A stretch of DNA of 64,000 nucleotides from Bifidobacterium reuteri DSM 23975 (GCF_000741695.1 NZ_JGZK01000002.1:124001-188000), one strand, 5' to 3'. Positions 37,710-51,007 are shown, counted from the stretch's first letter. A program made the numbers and translations. The notes: generated from the sequence alone by a model not told the origin.

Positions 37710-38375
37710 ATGGCCATACTTCCCTATCCACCGGCACCTGAACCCGGATGGTATGCCGACGATGTGAAGACCAGCGATGTCAGCCATCCACTACCCCAGC
37801 CAATACGCAAGCAACAGCCGAACAAAACCCCGCTGGCAGACGGGGTGCAGCCGAACGGCATCATGCGGCCGAACACCGCGAAGCAGCCAGCCGGCACCGC
37901 ACAACCAGCCGGCACCGCACAACCAGCCGGCACCGCGCAACCAGCCAGCATCGCACAACCAGCCAGCTCTGCGCGGCCAATCATCACGGCACAGCCCAAC
38001 CATACTTCACCACCGAGCAGTGCCGCACAACCATCAGAAGCACCCCACCGATTCGTGCTGCATAACGACACGACGGGTCAAAACATCACAGTGAGCCGTA
38101 ATACCCTTCTCGGACGCAAACCGGCGCTGAACTCGTTGCAGGGCTTCACCATCGCACGAATCGACGATCCGACGCGCACGACCTCCCGCACCCATGCGAC
38201 GCTCAGCATCGACGACCAAGGGCGGCTTTGGATTGAGGATTGTGACTCTTTGAACGGCACCTACATCATCCGGGGCAACCATGAAACCCAAGTGCCAGCG
38301 GGCACACCGATGCGTCTCGATATTCCGGCAACGGTCCGTCTGGGCGACCTCTTCTTCAAGCTGACCCAAATGTGA
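37710..38375 (+). CDS. FHA-domain phosphothreonine-binding protein
   Basis: This 221-residue cytoplasmic protein has an N-terminal Pro/Ala-rich disordered half with five six-residue repeats of the type QPAGTA, and a C-terminal FHA domain (about 112-221). Phosphopeptide-binding residues are visible: the Gly-Arg in LLGRKP, Ser-Arg-Thr-His in TSRTHATL, and Asn-Gly-Thr in LNGTYI. AAGGAC precedes the ATG. It is the last gene of the cluster and is the natural reader of threonines phosphorylated by the kinase at the other end. It converges on rpoC. Confidence 0.9.
   Translation: MAILPYPPAPEPGWYADDVKTSDVSHPLPQPIRKQQPNKTPLADGVQPNGIMRPNTAKQPAGTAQPAGTAQPAGTAQPASIAQPASSARPIITAQPNHTSPPSSAAQPSEAPHRFVLHNDTTGQNITVSRNTLLGRKPALNSLQGFTIARIDDPTRTTSRTHATLSIDDQGRLWIEDCDSLNGTYIIRGNHETQVPAGTPMRLDIPATVRLGDLFFKLTQM
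37887..37976. repeat. 18-bp tandem repeat inside the FHA gene
   Basis: Five consecutive 18-bp units begin CCAGCCGGCACCGCACAA. The first two are identical, the third differs at one base, and the last two have diverged. The unit is a multiple of three, so copy-number change would lengthen or shorten the disordered linker without shifting frame. Confidence 0.85.
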
Positions 38376-38418
38376 CAGACCTGTGACAGACCTGTGACAA
38401 ACCCTAGTGGTCTGTCTC
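38373..38418. repeat. 11-bp tandem repeat plus solitary MITE end
   Basis: TGACAGACCTG is repeated 2.8 times from the FHA stop codon onward. It is followed by CTAGTGGTCTGTCTC (38404-38418), which is the same as the terminal repeat of the 50.7-kb element. GACAGACC (38385-38392) and GGTCTGTC (38409-38416) can pair as an 8-bp hairpin. This looks like a remnant left by, or a solo end of, that element. Confidence 0.6.
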
Positions 38419-38426
38419 GCTAACAA

Positions 38427-38462
38427 ATGACGGGTGCCAGGCAAACGCCCGACACCCGTCAT
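38427..38462. terminator. Terminator hairpin between FHA gene and rpoC
   Basis: ATGACGGGTG (38427-38436) and CACCCGTCAT (38453-38462) form a perfect 10-bp stem with a 16-nt loop, in the convergent gap. On the minus strand the stem is followed by TTGTTAG, a weak U-rich tract, and the rpoC stop lies 26 bp upstream, so it most likely ends rpoBC transcription and could act in both directions. Confidence 0.65.
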
Positions 38463-38487
38463 CGACCTGTCATCGGTCAATCAGCGC

Positions 38488-42534
<4,047 letters not shown>

Positions 42535-42675
42535 TTATAAATCCGTTCCTTGTTGAAAATGTTTCGTTCACGCTGTGTGGAGCCGCATATCGATCGGGCT
42601 GCCCCGGGGCCGGTCTCATACCGTTGAGACCGGCCGATGCCGGGGGCATCGTAATCGGGCATGCGGCCCGTGGGA

Positions 42676-45600
42676 TCACTGGTATTCGGGCTCGTCGACC
42701 TTCTGGTCTTCCTTGGCGGCCGCGTCCGGGCGGGCGCCGATGTTGAAGCCCAGGTCGTCGGTGGAGCTCACCGGATCGTCTTCCTCGTCCTTCATGTCGA
42801 TGGCCACGCCTTCGGCGTTGAGCACTTCGACGTTGAGGGACAGGGACTGCATTTCCTTCAGGAGCACCTTGAAGGACTCAGGGATGCCTGCCGGCGGCAG
42901 GTTATCACCCTTGACGATGGCGCCATAGACACGCACACGGCCGTCGACGTCATCGGACTTGGTGGTCATCATCTCGTGCAGCGTGTAGGCGGCACCGTAG
43001 GCCTCAAGGGCCCACACCTCCATCTCGCCGAAGCGCTGGCCACCGAACTGGGCCTTGCCACCAAGCGGCTGCTGGGTGATCATGGAGTACGGACCGGTGG
43101 AGCGTGCGTGGATCTTGTCGTCGACCAGGTGGTGCAGCTTCAGCATGTACATGTAGCCGACGGAGATCTGCTTGGTGTACGGTTCGCCGGTACGGCCGTC
43201 GAACAGGGTCGCCTTGCCGTCGGGGCCCACGAGGCGGTCGCCGTCGCGGTTCGGCAGCGTGGTGGACAGCAGGCCCTTGAGCACTTCCGGCTTGACGCCG
43301 TCGAACACCGGGGTGGCCACCGGGGTGCCCGGTTCGGCCTTCTCGGCGCCTGCCGGCACCAGCTTCTTCCATTCGGCTTCCAGGTTCGGGTCGAGGGAGA
43401 TGTCCCAGCCGGCGTGGGCGATCCAGCCGAGGTGCAGTTCGAGCACCTGGCCCAGATTCATTCGAGAAGGCACGCCCAGCGGGTTCAGCATGATGTCCAC
43501 CGGGGTACCGTCGGCGAGGAATGGCATGTCCTCTTCGGGCAGGATGCGGGAGATGCAGCCCTTGTTGCCGTGGCGGCCGGAGAGCTTGTCGCCCACCGTG
43601 ATCTTACGGTGCTGGGCGATGTAGACGCGGATCATCTGGTTCACGCCGTTGGGCAGCTCGTCGCCGTCCTCCTCGGCATCCTCGCGGGTGATCTCCTTGA
43701 CGCCGATGACGGTACCGGTCTCGCCGTGGGGCACGCGCAGGGAGGTGTCGCGCACCTCGCGGGACTTCTCGCCGAAGATGGCGCGCAGCAGTCGCTCCTC
43801 CGGGGTCAGCTCGGTCTCGCCCTTCGGGGTCACCTTGCCGACCAGGATGTCGCCGGCCTCGACTTCGGCGCCGATGCGGATGATGCCGCGCTCGTCGAGG
43901 TTGGCCACGGCGTCCTCGCCGACGTTCGGCAGGTCGCGGGTGATCTCTTCGGCACCGAGCTTGGTCTCACGTGCGTCGATCTCGTACTCCTCGATGTGGA
44001 TGGAGGAGAGCGTGTCGTCCTGCACGAGGCGCTGGGAGATGATCACGGCGTCCTCGTAGTTGTAGCCGTTCCAAGGCATGAAGGCGATGAGCAGGTTCTT
44101 GCCCAGAGCCAGGTCGCCGTTCTGGATCGCGGGGCCATCGGCCATGACCGAGCCGGCCTCCACTCGCTCGCCATCATGCACAATCGGGCGCTGGTTGTAG
44201 CAGGTGGTCTGGTTGGAGCGCTGGAACTTGGCCAGCTTGTAGGAGCTGGTGGTGCCATCGTCGTTCATCACGCGGATCAGATCAGCGGAGACGTAGGTCA
44301 CCACGCCGTCCTTGTCGGACTTGATCACATCGCCGGAATCGTTGGCGGCGCGCCATTCGGAACCGGTGCCCACCAGCGGGCGCTCGGATTCGATCAGCGG
44401 CACGGCCTGACGCTGCATGTTGGTACCCATCAGTGCACGGTGGCCCTCATCGTGCTCCAAGAACGGGATCAGGGAGGCACCGAGGGAGACCATCTGGCGC
44501 GGTGAGACGTCCATGTAATCGACGGAGCTCACCGGCACATCGACTGCCTCTTCCTCGCCGACTCGGGCAAGAGCGGACTTCTGCACGAAGTTGCCGTTCT
44601 CGTCGAGCTCCTGGTTGGCCTGGGCGATGACATGATCCAGATCGCGGTCTGCGGTCATGTACTCGACCTCGTCGGTCACGTGGCCGTCGACGACCTTACG
44701 GTACGGGGTCTCGATGAAGCCGAACGGGTTCACACGGCCGAAGGTAGCCAGAGAACCGATCAGACCGATGTTCGGGCCTTCAGGGGATTCAATCGGGCAC
44801 ATACGGCCGAAGTGGGAGGGGTGCACGTCTCGCACTTCCATGGAGGCGCGGTCACGGGACAGACCACCGGGGCCCAGGGCGGAGAGACGACGCTTGTTCG
44901 TCACACCGGAGAGCGGGTTGTTCTGATCCATGAACTGGGAGAGCTGGGAGGTGCCGAAGAACTCCTTGATGGTGGCGTTCACCGGGCGGATGTTGATCAG
45001 GGACTGCGGGGTGATGGCCTCGGCGTCCTGAGTGGTCATGCGCTCGCGTACCACGCGCTCCATACGGCTCAGGCCGGTGCGCAGCTGGTTCTGAATCAGC
45101 TCGCCGACCTGACGGATACGACGGTTGCCGAAATGATCGATATCATCCACGTCCACGCGCAGGTCGATGTCCTCGCCATTGCGCTTGCCGGCGAAGGTCT
45201 TGGCGCCGTCGTGCAGGGCCACCAGGTACTTGATGGTGGCGATGATGTCCTCCCGGTGCAGGGAGCGGTCATTGAAATCGGCCTCAAGACCAAGCTTGCG
45301 GTTGATCTTGTAGCGGCCCACGCGGGCCAGGTCGTAGCGCTTGGTGTTGAAGTAGAAGGAATCCAGCAGGTTCTTGCCGGCTTCCGGAGTCGGGGTGTCG
45401 GCCGGACGGATCTTGCGGTACAGGTCCACCAGAGCCTCGTCCTGGGTTTCCAGGGTCTCTCGCTGGAGAGCATCCAGCACCAGCGGATAATCCTTGAAGG
45501 CTTCGGCGATCTCGGGCTTGGTCATGCCGATGGCCATGAGGAATACGATGGCGGACTGCTTGCGCTTACGGTCCACGCGAACCTGCGGCTGATCCCTCTT

Positions 45601-46239
45601 GTCGACCTCGAACTCGAGCCATGCGCCACGGGACGGGATGATCTTGGCGCCGAAGACTTCCTTATCGGAAGTACGGTCCTGCTGACGGTCGAAGTACACG
45701 CCGGGAGAACGCACCAGCTGGGAGACGATGACTCGCTCTGTGCCGCCGATGATGAACGTGCCGTGCGGGGTCTGCAGCGGGAAATCACCCATGAACACGG
45801 TCTGCGACTTGATCTCGCCGGTGTCGCCGTTCTCGAACTCGGCGTTCACGTACAGCGGCGCGGAATAGGTGTAGTCCTTCTCCTTGCACTCCTGAACCGT
45901 GTGGCGCGGCTCCTCGAAGTACGGGTCGGAGAAGGTCAGGGACATGGTCTGCGCGAAGTTCTCGATCGGGGAGATTTCGTTGAAGACCTCATCGAGCCCG
46001 GAAGTATGGGCGACGGTGTTGGTGCCGTTCGCCTCATCCTCTTCGACGCGCTTCTTCCAGCGCTCATTGCCGATCAGCCAGTCGAAGCTGTCGGTCTGCA
46101 CGCCCAGCAGATAGGGTACATCAATAGGCTCTTTGATGGAGCCGAAATTCACGCGATCCGACGCCTTGTGCAGATCAATGTCATGCTGGTCGGCGCGTGC
46201 GATGATGGTAGTGGTGTTCGTCGTAGCTGTGTTAGCCAA
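42676..46239 (-). CDS. rpoB: DNA-directed RNA polymerase subunit beta
   Basis: This is the catalytic beta subunit, 1187 residues from a TTG start at 46239. That start is chosen because AAGGA lies 7 nt upstream, the mature protein then begins [11 protein letters not shown], and the length equals what I recall for B. longum RpoB; the frame stays open 38 codons further upstream without a site. The rifamycin pocket is visible as [16 protein letters not shown] followed by [13 protein letters not shown]. The residue matching E. coli His526 is Asn (AAC). The C-terminal end is hydrophilic with Asp/Glu. It is the first gene of rpoB-rpoC. Confidence 0.97.
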   Translation of the reverse strand: MANTATTNTTTIIARADQHDIDLHKASDRVNFGSIKEPIDVPYLLGVQTDSFDWLIGNERWKKRVEEDEANGTNTVAHTSGLDEVFNEISPIENFAQTMSLTFSDPYFEEPRHTVQECKEKDYTYSAPLYVNAEFENGDTGEIKSQTVFMGDFPLQTPHGTFIIGGTERVIVSQLVRSPGVYFDRQQDRTSDKEVFGAKIIPSRGAWLEFEVDKRDQPQVRVDRKRKQSAIVFLMAIGMTKPEIAEAFKDYPLVLDALQRETLETQDEALVDLYRKIRPADTPTPEAGKNLLDSFYFNTKRYDLARVGRYKINRKLGLEADFNDRSLHREDIIATIKYLVALHDGAKTFAGKRNGEDIDLRVDVDDIDHFGNRRIRQVGELIQNQLRTGLSRMERVVRERMTTQDAEAITPQSLINIRPVNATIKEFFGTSQLSQFMDQNNPLSGVTNKRRLSALGPGGLSRDRASMEVRDVHPSHFGRMCPIESPEGPNIGLIGSLATFGRVNPFGFIETPYRKVVDGHVTDEVEYMTADRDLDHVIAQANQELDENGNFVQKSALARVGEEEAVDVPVSSVDYMDVSPRQMVSLGASLIPFLEHDEGHRALMGTNMQRQAVPLIESERPLVGTGSEWRAANDSGDVIKSDKDGVVTYVSADLIRVMNDDGTTSSYKLAKFQRSNQTTCYNQRPIVHDGERVEAGSVMADGPAIQNGDLALGKNLLIAFMPWNGYNYEDAVIISQRLVQDDTLSSIHIEEYEIDARETKLGAEEITRDLPNVGEDAVANLDERGIIRIGAEVEAGDILVGKVTPKGETELTPEERLLRAIFGEKSREVRDTSLRVPHGETGTVIGVKEITREDAEEDGDELPNGVNQMIRVYIAQHRKITVGDKLSGRHGNKGCISRILPEEDMPFLADGTPVDIMLNPLGVPSRMNLGQVLELHLGWIAHAGWDISLDPNLEAEWKKLVPAGAEKAEPGTPVATPVFDGVKPEVLKGLLSTTLPNRDGDRLVGPDGKATLFDGRTGEPYTKQISVGYMYMLKLHHLVDDKIHARSTGPYSMITQQPLGGKAQFGGQRFGEMEVWALEAYGAAYTLHEMMTTKSDDVDGRVRVYGAIVKGDNLPPAGIPESFKVLLKEMQSLSLNVEVLNAEGVAIDMKDEEDDPVSSTDDLGFNIGARPDAAAKEDQKVDEPEYQ

Positions 46240-46343
46240 TGGACGTTCCTTATCGCTCGCTAAAAAAGTGGTAATTCCCCTGGGAGCGCGCGCATGGCCA
46301 CCATATGCCTCTGCGGGCGCTTCATTGTCGTCGGCATGCCCGC

Positions 46344-46371
46344 AATATGACACACCTTATGCAAATTCCAA
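46344..46371 (-). promoter_or_regulatory. Possible rpoB promoter
   Basis: On the minus strand TTGGAA (46366-46371) and CATATT (46344-46349) are spaced by 16 bp, giving a leader of about 100 nt before the TTG start. The 367-bp gap between rpoB and the Fic gene (46240-46606) holds no other gene I can support. It is more A/T-rich toward the middle, as expected for a strong promoter region. Confidence 0.35.
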
Positions 46372-46606
46372 AGAATAGCAGTAAGCGCTGACAAAACCAC
46401 TATCTTTGTGCCTGTCTTGCGCGGACAAGCTTTCGCCTTCTGTTCGCCACATTTTTTCGGCTCACTGATCATTCCATAGAATGTTCATCCTCGGGTTCAT
46501 CCCCGGAGTTTCGATATACGCTTTTTCGCCCAAATGGACAGCGCTCAAGCGGCTCGAGCGGTCATTTCAGAAAGCCCAATCGGAAAATGCGCATCAGCAC
46601 CCACTG

Positions 46607-47833
46607 CTATCGCCTCCTCAGCTGGGCGGCATACTCGTCCAAGACTTGCAGGACGCCACGGTGAATCCACACCTTGTTGCGTCGTCCTCCCGTAATCCGG
46701 TCAAGAACTCCCCGTTCTTCCAATGTGTCGACAGCCCGGTGAGCCGTCATCATTCCCAAGCCGAGATGCGACGTCAAATACTCCTGATTGATAATCGGCT
46801 GTTCGATAAGAATCGGCAGCACTTTCCATGCCGCTGCATCTCTTCGCACCCCCGACAGTTTTTCTCGCGCTTGTTCCAGCTGCTCATCCAATGCTTCAAT
46901 CAATTGGATACCGGTAGCTGACGCATAACGGCAGGCGTATGCAAGGCATTCGACAATAGGTCTGGCATCACCTCTGCGATATGCCATCAAAGCATCGAAA
47001 TATCCTCTCGTGTCCGTTAACAGACCCGCCGACACTGGCGGCGTCACGTTTCGAATCAATCCTTTGTTCCGCAATACCGCATGCACCAATGCGCGACCGA
47101 CTCTGCCATTGCCGTCCACGAACGGATGAATGGTCTCGAATTGGGCGTGCGCGATTGCGCATTGCAGAATCACCGGAAGGTCGTCACGTTGCAAATACGC
47201 CAGCATATCGTCAATCAACGGTTCAACAAGATTGGGCTGAGGACCGACATGCCGTGCATGCACCGGGCCGGACGAACTTCCCCCGACCCACACAAGTTGA
47301 TCACGGAAACGCCCCGCATAAGCCTGTAATTCAGGCTGTGCAGACAGTAGCGCCTTATGCATACTGAGCAGATGCTGCTTGTCAAATGTCTCCGACAACG
47401 CCAGCGCGGACTCCATGGCATGCACATTGCCCACCACAACCGCAGCATTGCCGCCCTTACCCTCCCCCAACTCCTGCAACGCAAGGTTTTTAGCCCCAAC
47501 TGTAAGATTCTCAATCTGAGAGGATGATGTGGATTCAGTCCGAAGCAGAATCGACGACATCGGGCCAAGAACGCGGCTTTTCATGCCGAATTTGGCACCA
47601 GCGTAAGCATCAAGCTCACCCAACGCACGGGCGGATTCTTCCAATGTCGCACTGACGTCTGCCGGCACGGCGATGGATAGATCGGCGATCTTCGGAGGAA
47701 CAGCTGACCAATACTCCCCGGTTTCCCTCATTCGCTCAGACCGGGAAAGATATGAATCGCTGTCCGGATGCCAGAGATGCGATTCTTTACCCATAGGAGG
47801 AACGGGGATAGGCGCTAATGGCTGATGTGTCAT
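46607..47833 (-). CDS. Fic-domain protein (class II), probable AMP transferase
   Basis: Fic enzymes usually transfer AMP from ATP onto target proteins. The 408-residue protein contains a complete Fic motif HPFVDGNGRVGR (about residue 205). The inhibitory motif (S/T)xxxE(G/N) is present within the N-terminal region as SSQIEN, making this a self-inhibited class II Fic. The C-terminal about 90 residues resemble a winged-helix domain. The ATG at 47833 is preferred to a GTG two codons earlier because AGGAG is 5 nt upstream. Its promoter region is A/T-rich compared with the neighbours, suggesting later acquisition. No antitoxin gene is adjacent. Targets are unknown. Confidence 0.9.
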   Translation of the reverse strand: MTHQPLAPIPVPPMGKESHLWHPDSDSYLSRSERMRETGEYWSAVPPKIADLSIAVPADVSATLEESARALGELDAYAGAKFGMKSRVLGPMSSILLRTESTSSSQIENLTVGAKNLALQELGEGKGGNAAVVVGNVHAMESALALSETFDKQHLLSMHKALLSAQPELQAYAGRFRDQLVWVGGSSSGPVHARHVGPQPNLVEPLIDDMLAYLQRDDLPVILQCAIAHAQFETIHPFVDGNGRVGRALVHAVLRNKGLIRNVTPPVSAGLLTDTRGYFDALMAYRRGDARPIVECLAYACRYASATGIQLIEALDEQLEQAREKLSGVRRDAAAWKVLPILIEQPIINQEYLTSHLGLGMMTAHRAVDTLEERGVLDRITGGRRNKVWIHRGVLQVLDEYAAQLRRR

Positions 47834-47855
47834 GCTCACTCCTATGTAATAACAG

Positions 47856-47867
47856 ATATCACGATAT
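47856..47867. promoter_or_regulatory. Short palindrome upstream of Fic gene
   Basis: ATATCACGATAT is a 5-bp inverted repeat with a 2-nt spacer, 23-34 nt upstream of the Fic start, inside an A/T-rich tract with further ATAT runs (47868-47895). It could be an operator or part of the promoter. The gap from 47834 to 48080 holds no gene I can support. Confidence 0.3.
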
Positions 47868-48080
47868 GTGTTAGATATAAAACTATATATACATCACATC
47901 TTCTTTACACTGTCTTGATTATTAAAGCCAACCCCGCAACTGCAGGGAATTCGACAATCAGATTCATCACATCGAATCACTCCCGCAGTCCGCGGGGCAG
48001 GAGAACGCAGAATACCATTCTGGGAAGCATCTTGCCCGAATTGCACATGCCGATAACAATCCCGGCTTCTCCGCACTTGC

Positions 48081-48722
48081 CTATTCCACTGTAAACGTCA
48101 CCGGATCGCTTTTCGCCTTCGGGGCGTCCTTCAACGCGATCTGCGCGATGTACGTGCCGGCATTCACTTTGGGCCAGCTCGCCTCGTCCGTGCATTCCGT
48201 CAGCGTGGCGTTGAAATCCGTATTCCATGTGAGCGTCTGCTCGTCCTTGTCGCCCTTGGCCATCAGCAACCATCGGGAGCCGGACGAGCACAGATCGGAC
48301 TTGTATATGGTCTCCGTGCCGGACGTAATCGTCAGCACCCGTCCGCCATCCGATCCATCCACCAAGCAGCTGCCGGAGCCCTCGTGCACGATCGTCGCGG
48401 TGAATTCCAACGAACCGCCCACGCCCACGGACTGCGACTTCGAACTCAGCTGCAATGTCAGATCATTGGCGGAGCATTTCTTCACCTTTGACGTGCTCTT
48501 CGGAATCGGCGTGGCGTCGCGGGAGATCGCGTACACCTCGTCATGGTGAATCAGCGTGTTCACCGCACCGACGCCACGGCCGATGCTGTAGACGCAGAAT
48601 ACGATCAGCGCCAGCAGCAACACCAGAATGACGGCGACCATGATCCGCCTGCGCCGATAAATCGCCTGCTGCTTCTTGCTGATCTTGCGCTTGCGTTTGC
48701 GCTTCTTCACCTGCTGAACCAT
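48081..48722 (-). CDS. Membrane-anchored protein with extracytoplasmic beta-rich domain, unknown function
   Basis: I do not recognise a named family. The 213-residue protein starts with a strongly basic segment (KKRKRKRKISKKQQ, then YRRRR), followed by one membrane helix (about 28-50) and an external domain of about 160 residues. That domain is beta-rich and has four Cys (KKCS, SCLV, DLCS, TECT) that could form two disulfides. The basic start orients the N-terminus inside. It lies 17 bp after the mutY stop on the same strand, so it is probably co-transcribed with mutY. The start site has only a weak ribosome signal (GGATG). Confidence 0.75.
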   Translation of the reverse strand: MVQQVKKRKRKRKISKKQQAIYRRRRIMVAVILVLLLALIVFCVYSIGRGVGAVNTLIHHDEVYAISRDATPIPKSTSKVKKCSANDLTLQLSSKSQSVGVGGSLEFTATIVHEGSGSCLVDGSDGGRVLTITSGTETIYKSDLCSSGSRWLLMAKGDKDEQTLTWNTDFNATLTECTDEASWPKVNAGTYIAQIALKDAPKAKSDPVTFTVE

Positions 48723-48739
48723 AACAACATCCAGTGTAA

Positions 48740-49756
48740 TCAGCGAGGAAGGCGCAACGAGCCGTCAGGCAGCATCTCGACAAGACCATCATCGTCAAGG
48801 CTGGCGATGCAGGCATCGAGTTGCACGTGATCCTTCCACAGGCCGGCCACCTCGTTCCGCGCCAGCACGGCATTCGCCGGCAGCGCACGCAATGCCTCCA
48901 ACACCATCCCCCGAACCTGCCGATCGGTGCCCTGGAACCGTTGACGCGGACGGGTGCGCCGCTCCCCCAACCCGGGTCTCCCGGCTTTCAGGAATGCGCA
49001 GTCATCGGCAATAGGACATGCCTCGCATAGCGGTGATTTCGCCGTGCAGACCACCGCGCCCAATTCCATCACCGACTGGTTCCACACGACCGACGGGCGC
49101 TCGCGTCTGCGCGCACGTGGGCGCCTGCCGGACCGGGCCTTGTTGTTCATGCCCTTCGCATCTCCCGCATCTCCAGCATCTTCTACGGCACCTGAGCCAC
49201 GGACCACCATATCGGCCATATCAGTGAACCCATCGTCGGGCAAGAGCCGATTGGCCAGCGCACGTTCGACCGGGCTTGCCGCTCCCCCACGCGACTCCAC
49301 ACCAAGGAACACCCGGCTTAGCACACGGCGAATATTGGTGTCAATGACCGCGATCCGCTCACCGAACGCGAAACTCATCACCGCAGAGGCCGTATAGTCT
49401 CCGATGCCCGGCAGAGCGACCAACGCATCATAGTCATGCGGCAATTCGTCGGCATAATCGTCCGCCACCACACGCGCGCATTCCTGCAATCGCAACGCGC
49501 GGCGGGGGTAGCCCAGACGCCCCCATGCGGTGATCACGTCCGCCTTGGGTGCAGAGGCCAGCGAGCGCGCATCCGGCCAACGCCCCATCCACGTCGTCCA
49601 ATATGGCACCACGCGGCTCATCTGTGTCTGCTGGCTCATGACCTCGCTCACCAGCACGCCCCACGGTGTGGCCCGTCCGAATCGCCACGGCAGATCTCGG
49701 GCATTGGCCTCCCACCATGCGGCGAGACGCAGGGCAATATCACCGCTTTCAGTCAA
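48740..49756 (-). CDS. mutY: A/G-specific adenine glycosylase
   Basis: MutY removes adenine mispaired with 8-oxoguanine. The 338-residue protein has the catalytic Glu in SEVMSQQTQ, helix-hairpin-helix motif LPGIGDYTASAV, catalytic Asp in IDTNIRRVL, and an Fe-S cluster motif of spacing C-x6-C-x2-C-x5-C (CTAKSPLCEACPIADDC). An Arg/Lys-rich insert (about 195-225) precedes the Fe-S motif. The start is TTG with AGGAAGG 7 nt upstream. The C-terminal 8-oxoG recognition domain is short. It is divergent from the methyltransferase gene. Confidence 0.94.
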   Translation of the reverse strand: MTESGDIALRLAAWWEANARDLPWRFGRATPWGVLVSEVMSQQTQMSRVVPYWTTWMGRWPDARSLASAPKADVITAWGRLGYPRRALRLQECARVVADDYADELPHDYDALVALPGIGDYTASAVMSFAFGERIAVIDTNIRRVLSRVFLGVESRGGAASPVERALANRLLPDDGFTDMADMVVRGSGAVEDAGDAGDAKGMNNKARSGRRPRARRRERPSVVWNQSVMELGAVVCTAKSPLCEACPIADDCAFLKAGRPGLGERRTRPRQRFQGTDRQVRGMVLEALRALPANAVLARNEVAGLWKDHVQLDACIASLDDDGLVEMLPDGSLRLPR

Positions 49757-49912
49757 GGAGTCACCTTCCTGTGTTGATCAGAGCCACATCAATTCAACAG
49801 TCGCCGGAACAATGATACGTGGTCGCGCGCGATCATGTCACGATCAGGAACACCGCGGCGAGGTGTCGTGGATGTCGCAAAGTGTCGTTCATCGTTCTTA
49901 CTCTTGGCATTT

Positions 49913-50617
49913 ATGACGAACGAAGCAGCAACAAATACGCAAACACCCGGTCCGGCGGCGTCCGACGCCTTCGCAGACCCAAGCAGCCCGTCAAATCCGG
50001 AGGCGAAGGTCGAGAAGATGTTCGAATACGGCTACCGCAAGTCGAACTACGGTCCGGACGAGCTGGTGACCGACGCGCACGGCAATCCGATCTCCGTGGT
50101 GGATGCGATGCTTTCGGCCGAGAAGGCCGCCGAGGCGGAAACCGTGACGCCGCATCTGTGCTACTACTCCCCGCGCATCCCGGGCAACACCGGTTCGGCG
50201 ATCCGCCTGTGCGCGGTGACCGGCACGATCCTGCATCTGGTGGAACCGCTCGGCTTCAATCTGCGCGACACCAAGCTGCGCCGCGCAGGGCTTGATTATC
50301 ATGACATGGCACATGTGGTGCTGCACCCGAACTTCGAGAACCTGGTGGAGTCGATGCCAAACTCGCGCATCATCGCGTTCACCGCCCACGCGACCAAACT
50401 GTACACCGAAGTGGAATACAGGCCGACCGACATCCTGCTGTTCGGCCCGGAACCGGGCGATATCCCCGATCCGATGGACATCATGGCCGGTCCGCATGTA
50501 GCAGAGCAGGTTCGGCTGCCGATGCGTCCGAGCCTGCGCTCGCTGAACCTCACCAATTGCGCGTCCATCGCCATCTACGAGGCATGGCGTCAGCTCGGGT
50601 TCAAAGGCGGCAGGTGA
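49913..50617 (+). CDS. trmL: SPOUT-family tRNA 2'-O-methyltransferase, TrmL-type
   Basis: TrmL-type enzymes methylate the ribose of the wobble nucleotide in some tRNA-Leu species. Family motifs are present: the RIPGNTGSAIRLC segment, LLFGPEPGDIP, and the C-terminal knot motif LRSLNLTNCASIAIYEAWRQ. The protein is 235 residues, longer than the typical 155, because of an N-terminal extension of about 75 residues (Pro/Ala-rich, then FEYGYRKSNYGPDEL). The ATG at 49913 starts MTNEAATN; the ribosome site is weak, and an in-frame start at 49835 is possible. Exact target tRNA is inferred. Confidence 0.85.
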   Translation: MTNEAATNTQTPGPAASDAFADPSSPSNPEAKVEKMFEYGYRKSNYGPDELVTDAHGNPISVVDAMLSAEKAAEAETVTPHLCYYSPRIPGNTGSAIRLCAVTGTILHLVEPLGFNLRDTKLRRAGLDYHDMAHVVLHPNFENLVESMPNSRIIAFTAHATKLYTEVEYRPTDILLFGPEPGDIPDPMDIMAGPHVAEQVRLPMRPSLRSLNLTNCASIAIYEAWRQLGFKGGR

Positions 50618-50624
50618 CCATCTG

Positions 50625-50648
50625 GCGGCTCGTACCGATCCGAGCCGC
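50625..50648 (+). terminator. Hairpin after the methyltransferase gene
   Basis: GCGGCTCG (50625-50632) and CGAGCCGC (50641-50648) form a perfect 8-bp stem with an 8-nt loop, 8 bp after the stop codon. No U-tract follows (TCAACCCCC), so it may be a weak or Rho-assisted terminator or a 3'-end stabiliser. Confidence 0.45.
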
Positions 50649-50706
50649 TCAACCCCCACCTCACGTACGCTAGGCAAATTCCGACTTCACCATTACGACG
50701 CGGGAT

Positions 50707-51007
50707 ACTAGTGGTCTGTCTGTTAAATAATTGAGTGCTTCAGCTTTTTCTCTCCCCCAGTCAGCTTCGCTGACAGCCCCCTCGTCAGAGGGGGCCGATA
50801 CCGGCTTGTATGGCTCCCCTTGTCAGGACAGCACCGTGAAGCAAACAACGGAGCTGTTTGTAGGTGCTGTGCGAGCCGACAGGCGAGCCAGTTGAATGCG
50901 CGCGTAGCGCGTCCGAAATTGCAGGACGAGCTGTCGGCGTAGCCGACTGAGGGGTAGTCGTCAGAGGGGCCAGCACCACTCAACCAATTACGAGACAGAC
51001 CACTAGT
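50707..51007. mobile_element. 301-bp MITE-like element with terminal inverted repeats
   Basis: Both ends read ACTAGT, and the termini continue as an imperfect inverted repeat of about 30 bp: ACTAGTGGTCTGTCT at the left and its exact complement AGACAGACCACTAGT at the right. CTAG may be a 4-bp target duplication. The interior has small palindromes (for example GTCAGCTTCGCTGAC), the arm GGCTCCCCTTGTCAGGAC, and then a module that is the reverse complement of part of the repeat at the window start. No transposase is encoded. It fills the gap (50618-51002) between the methyltransferase gene and the Asn-rich membrane protein, whose TAG stop lies inside the right end. Confidence 0.8.

Noticed and set aside
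42661..44505. Long open frame opposite rpoB
   Set aside because: Antisense shadow of rpoB; no recognisable motif or ribosome site.
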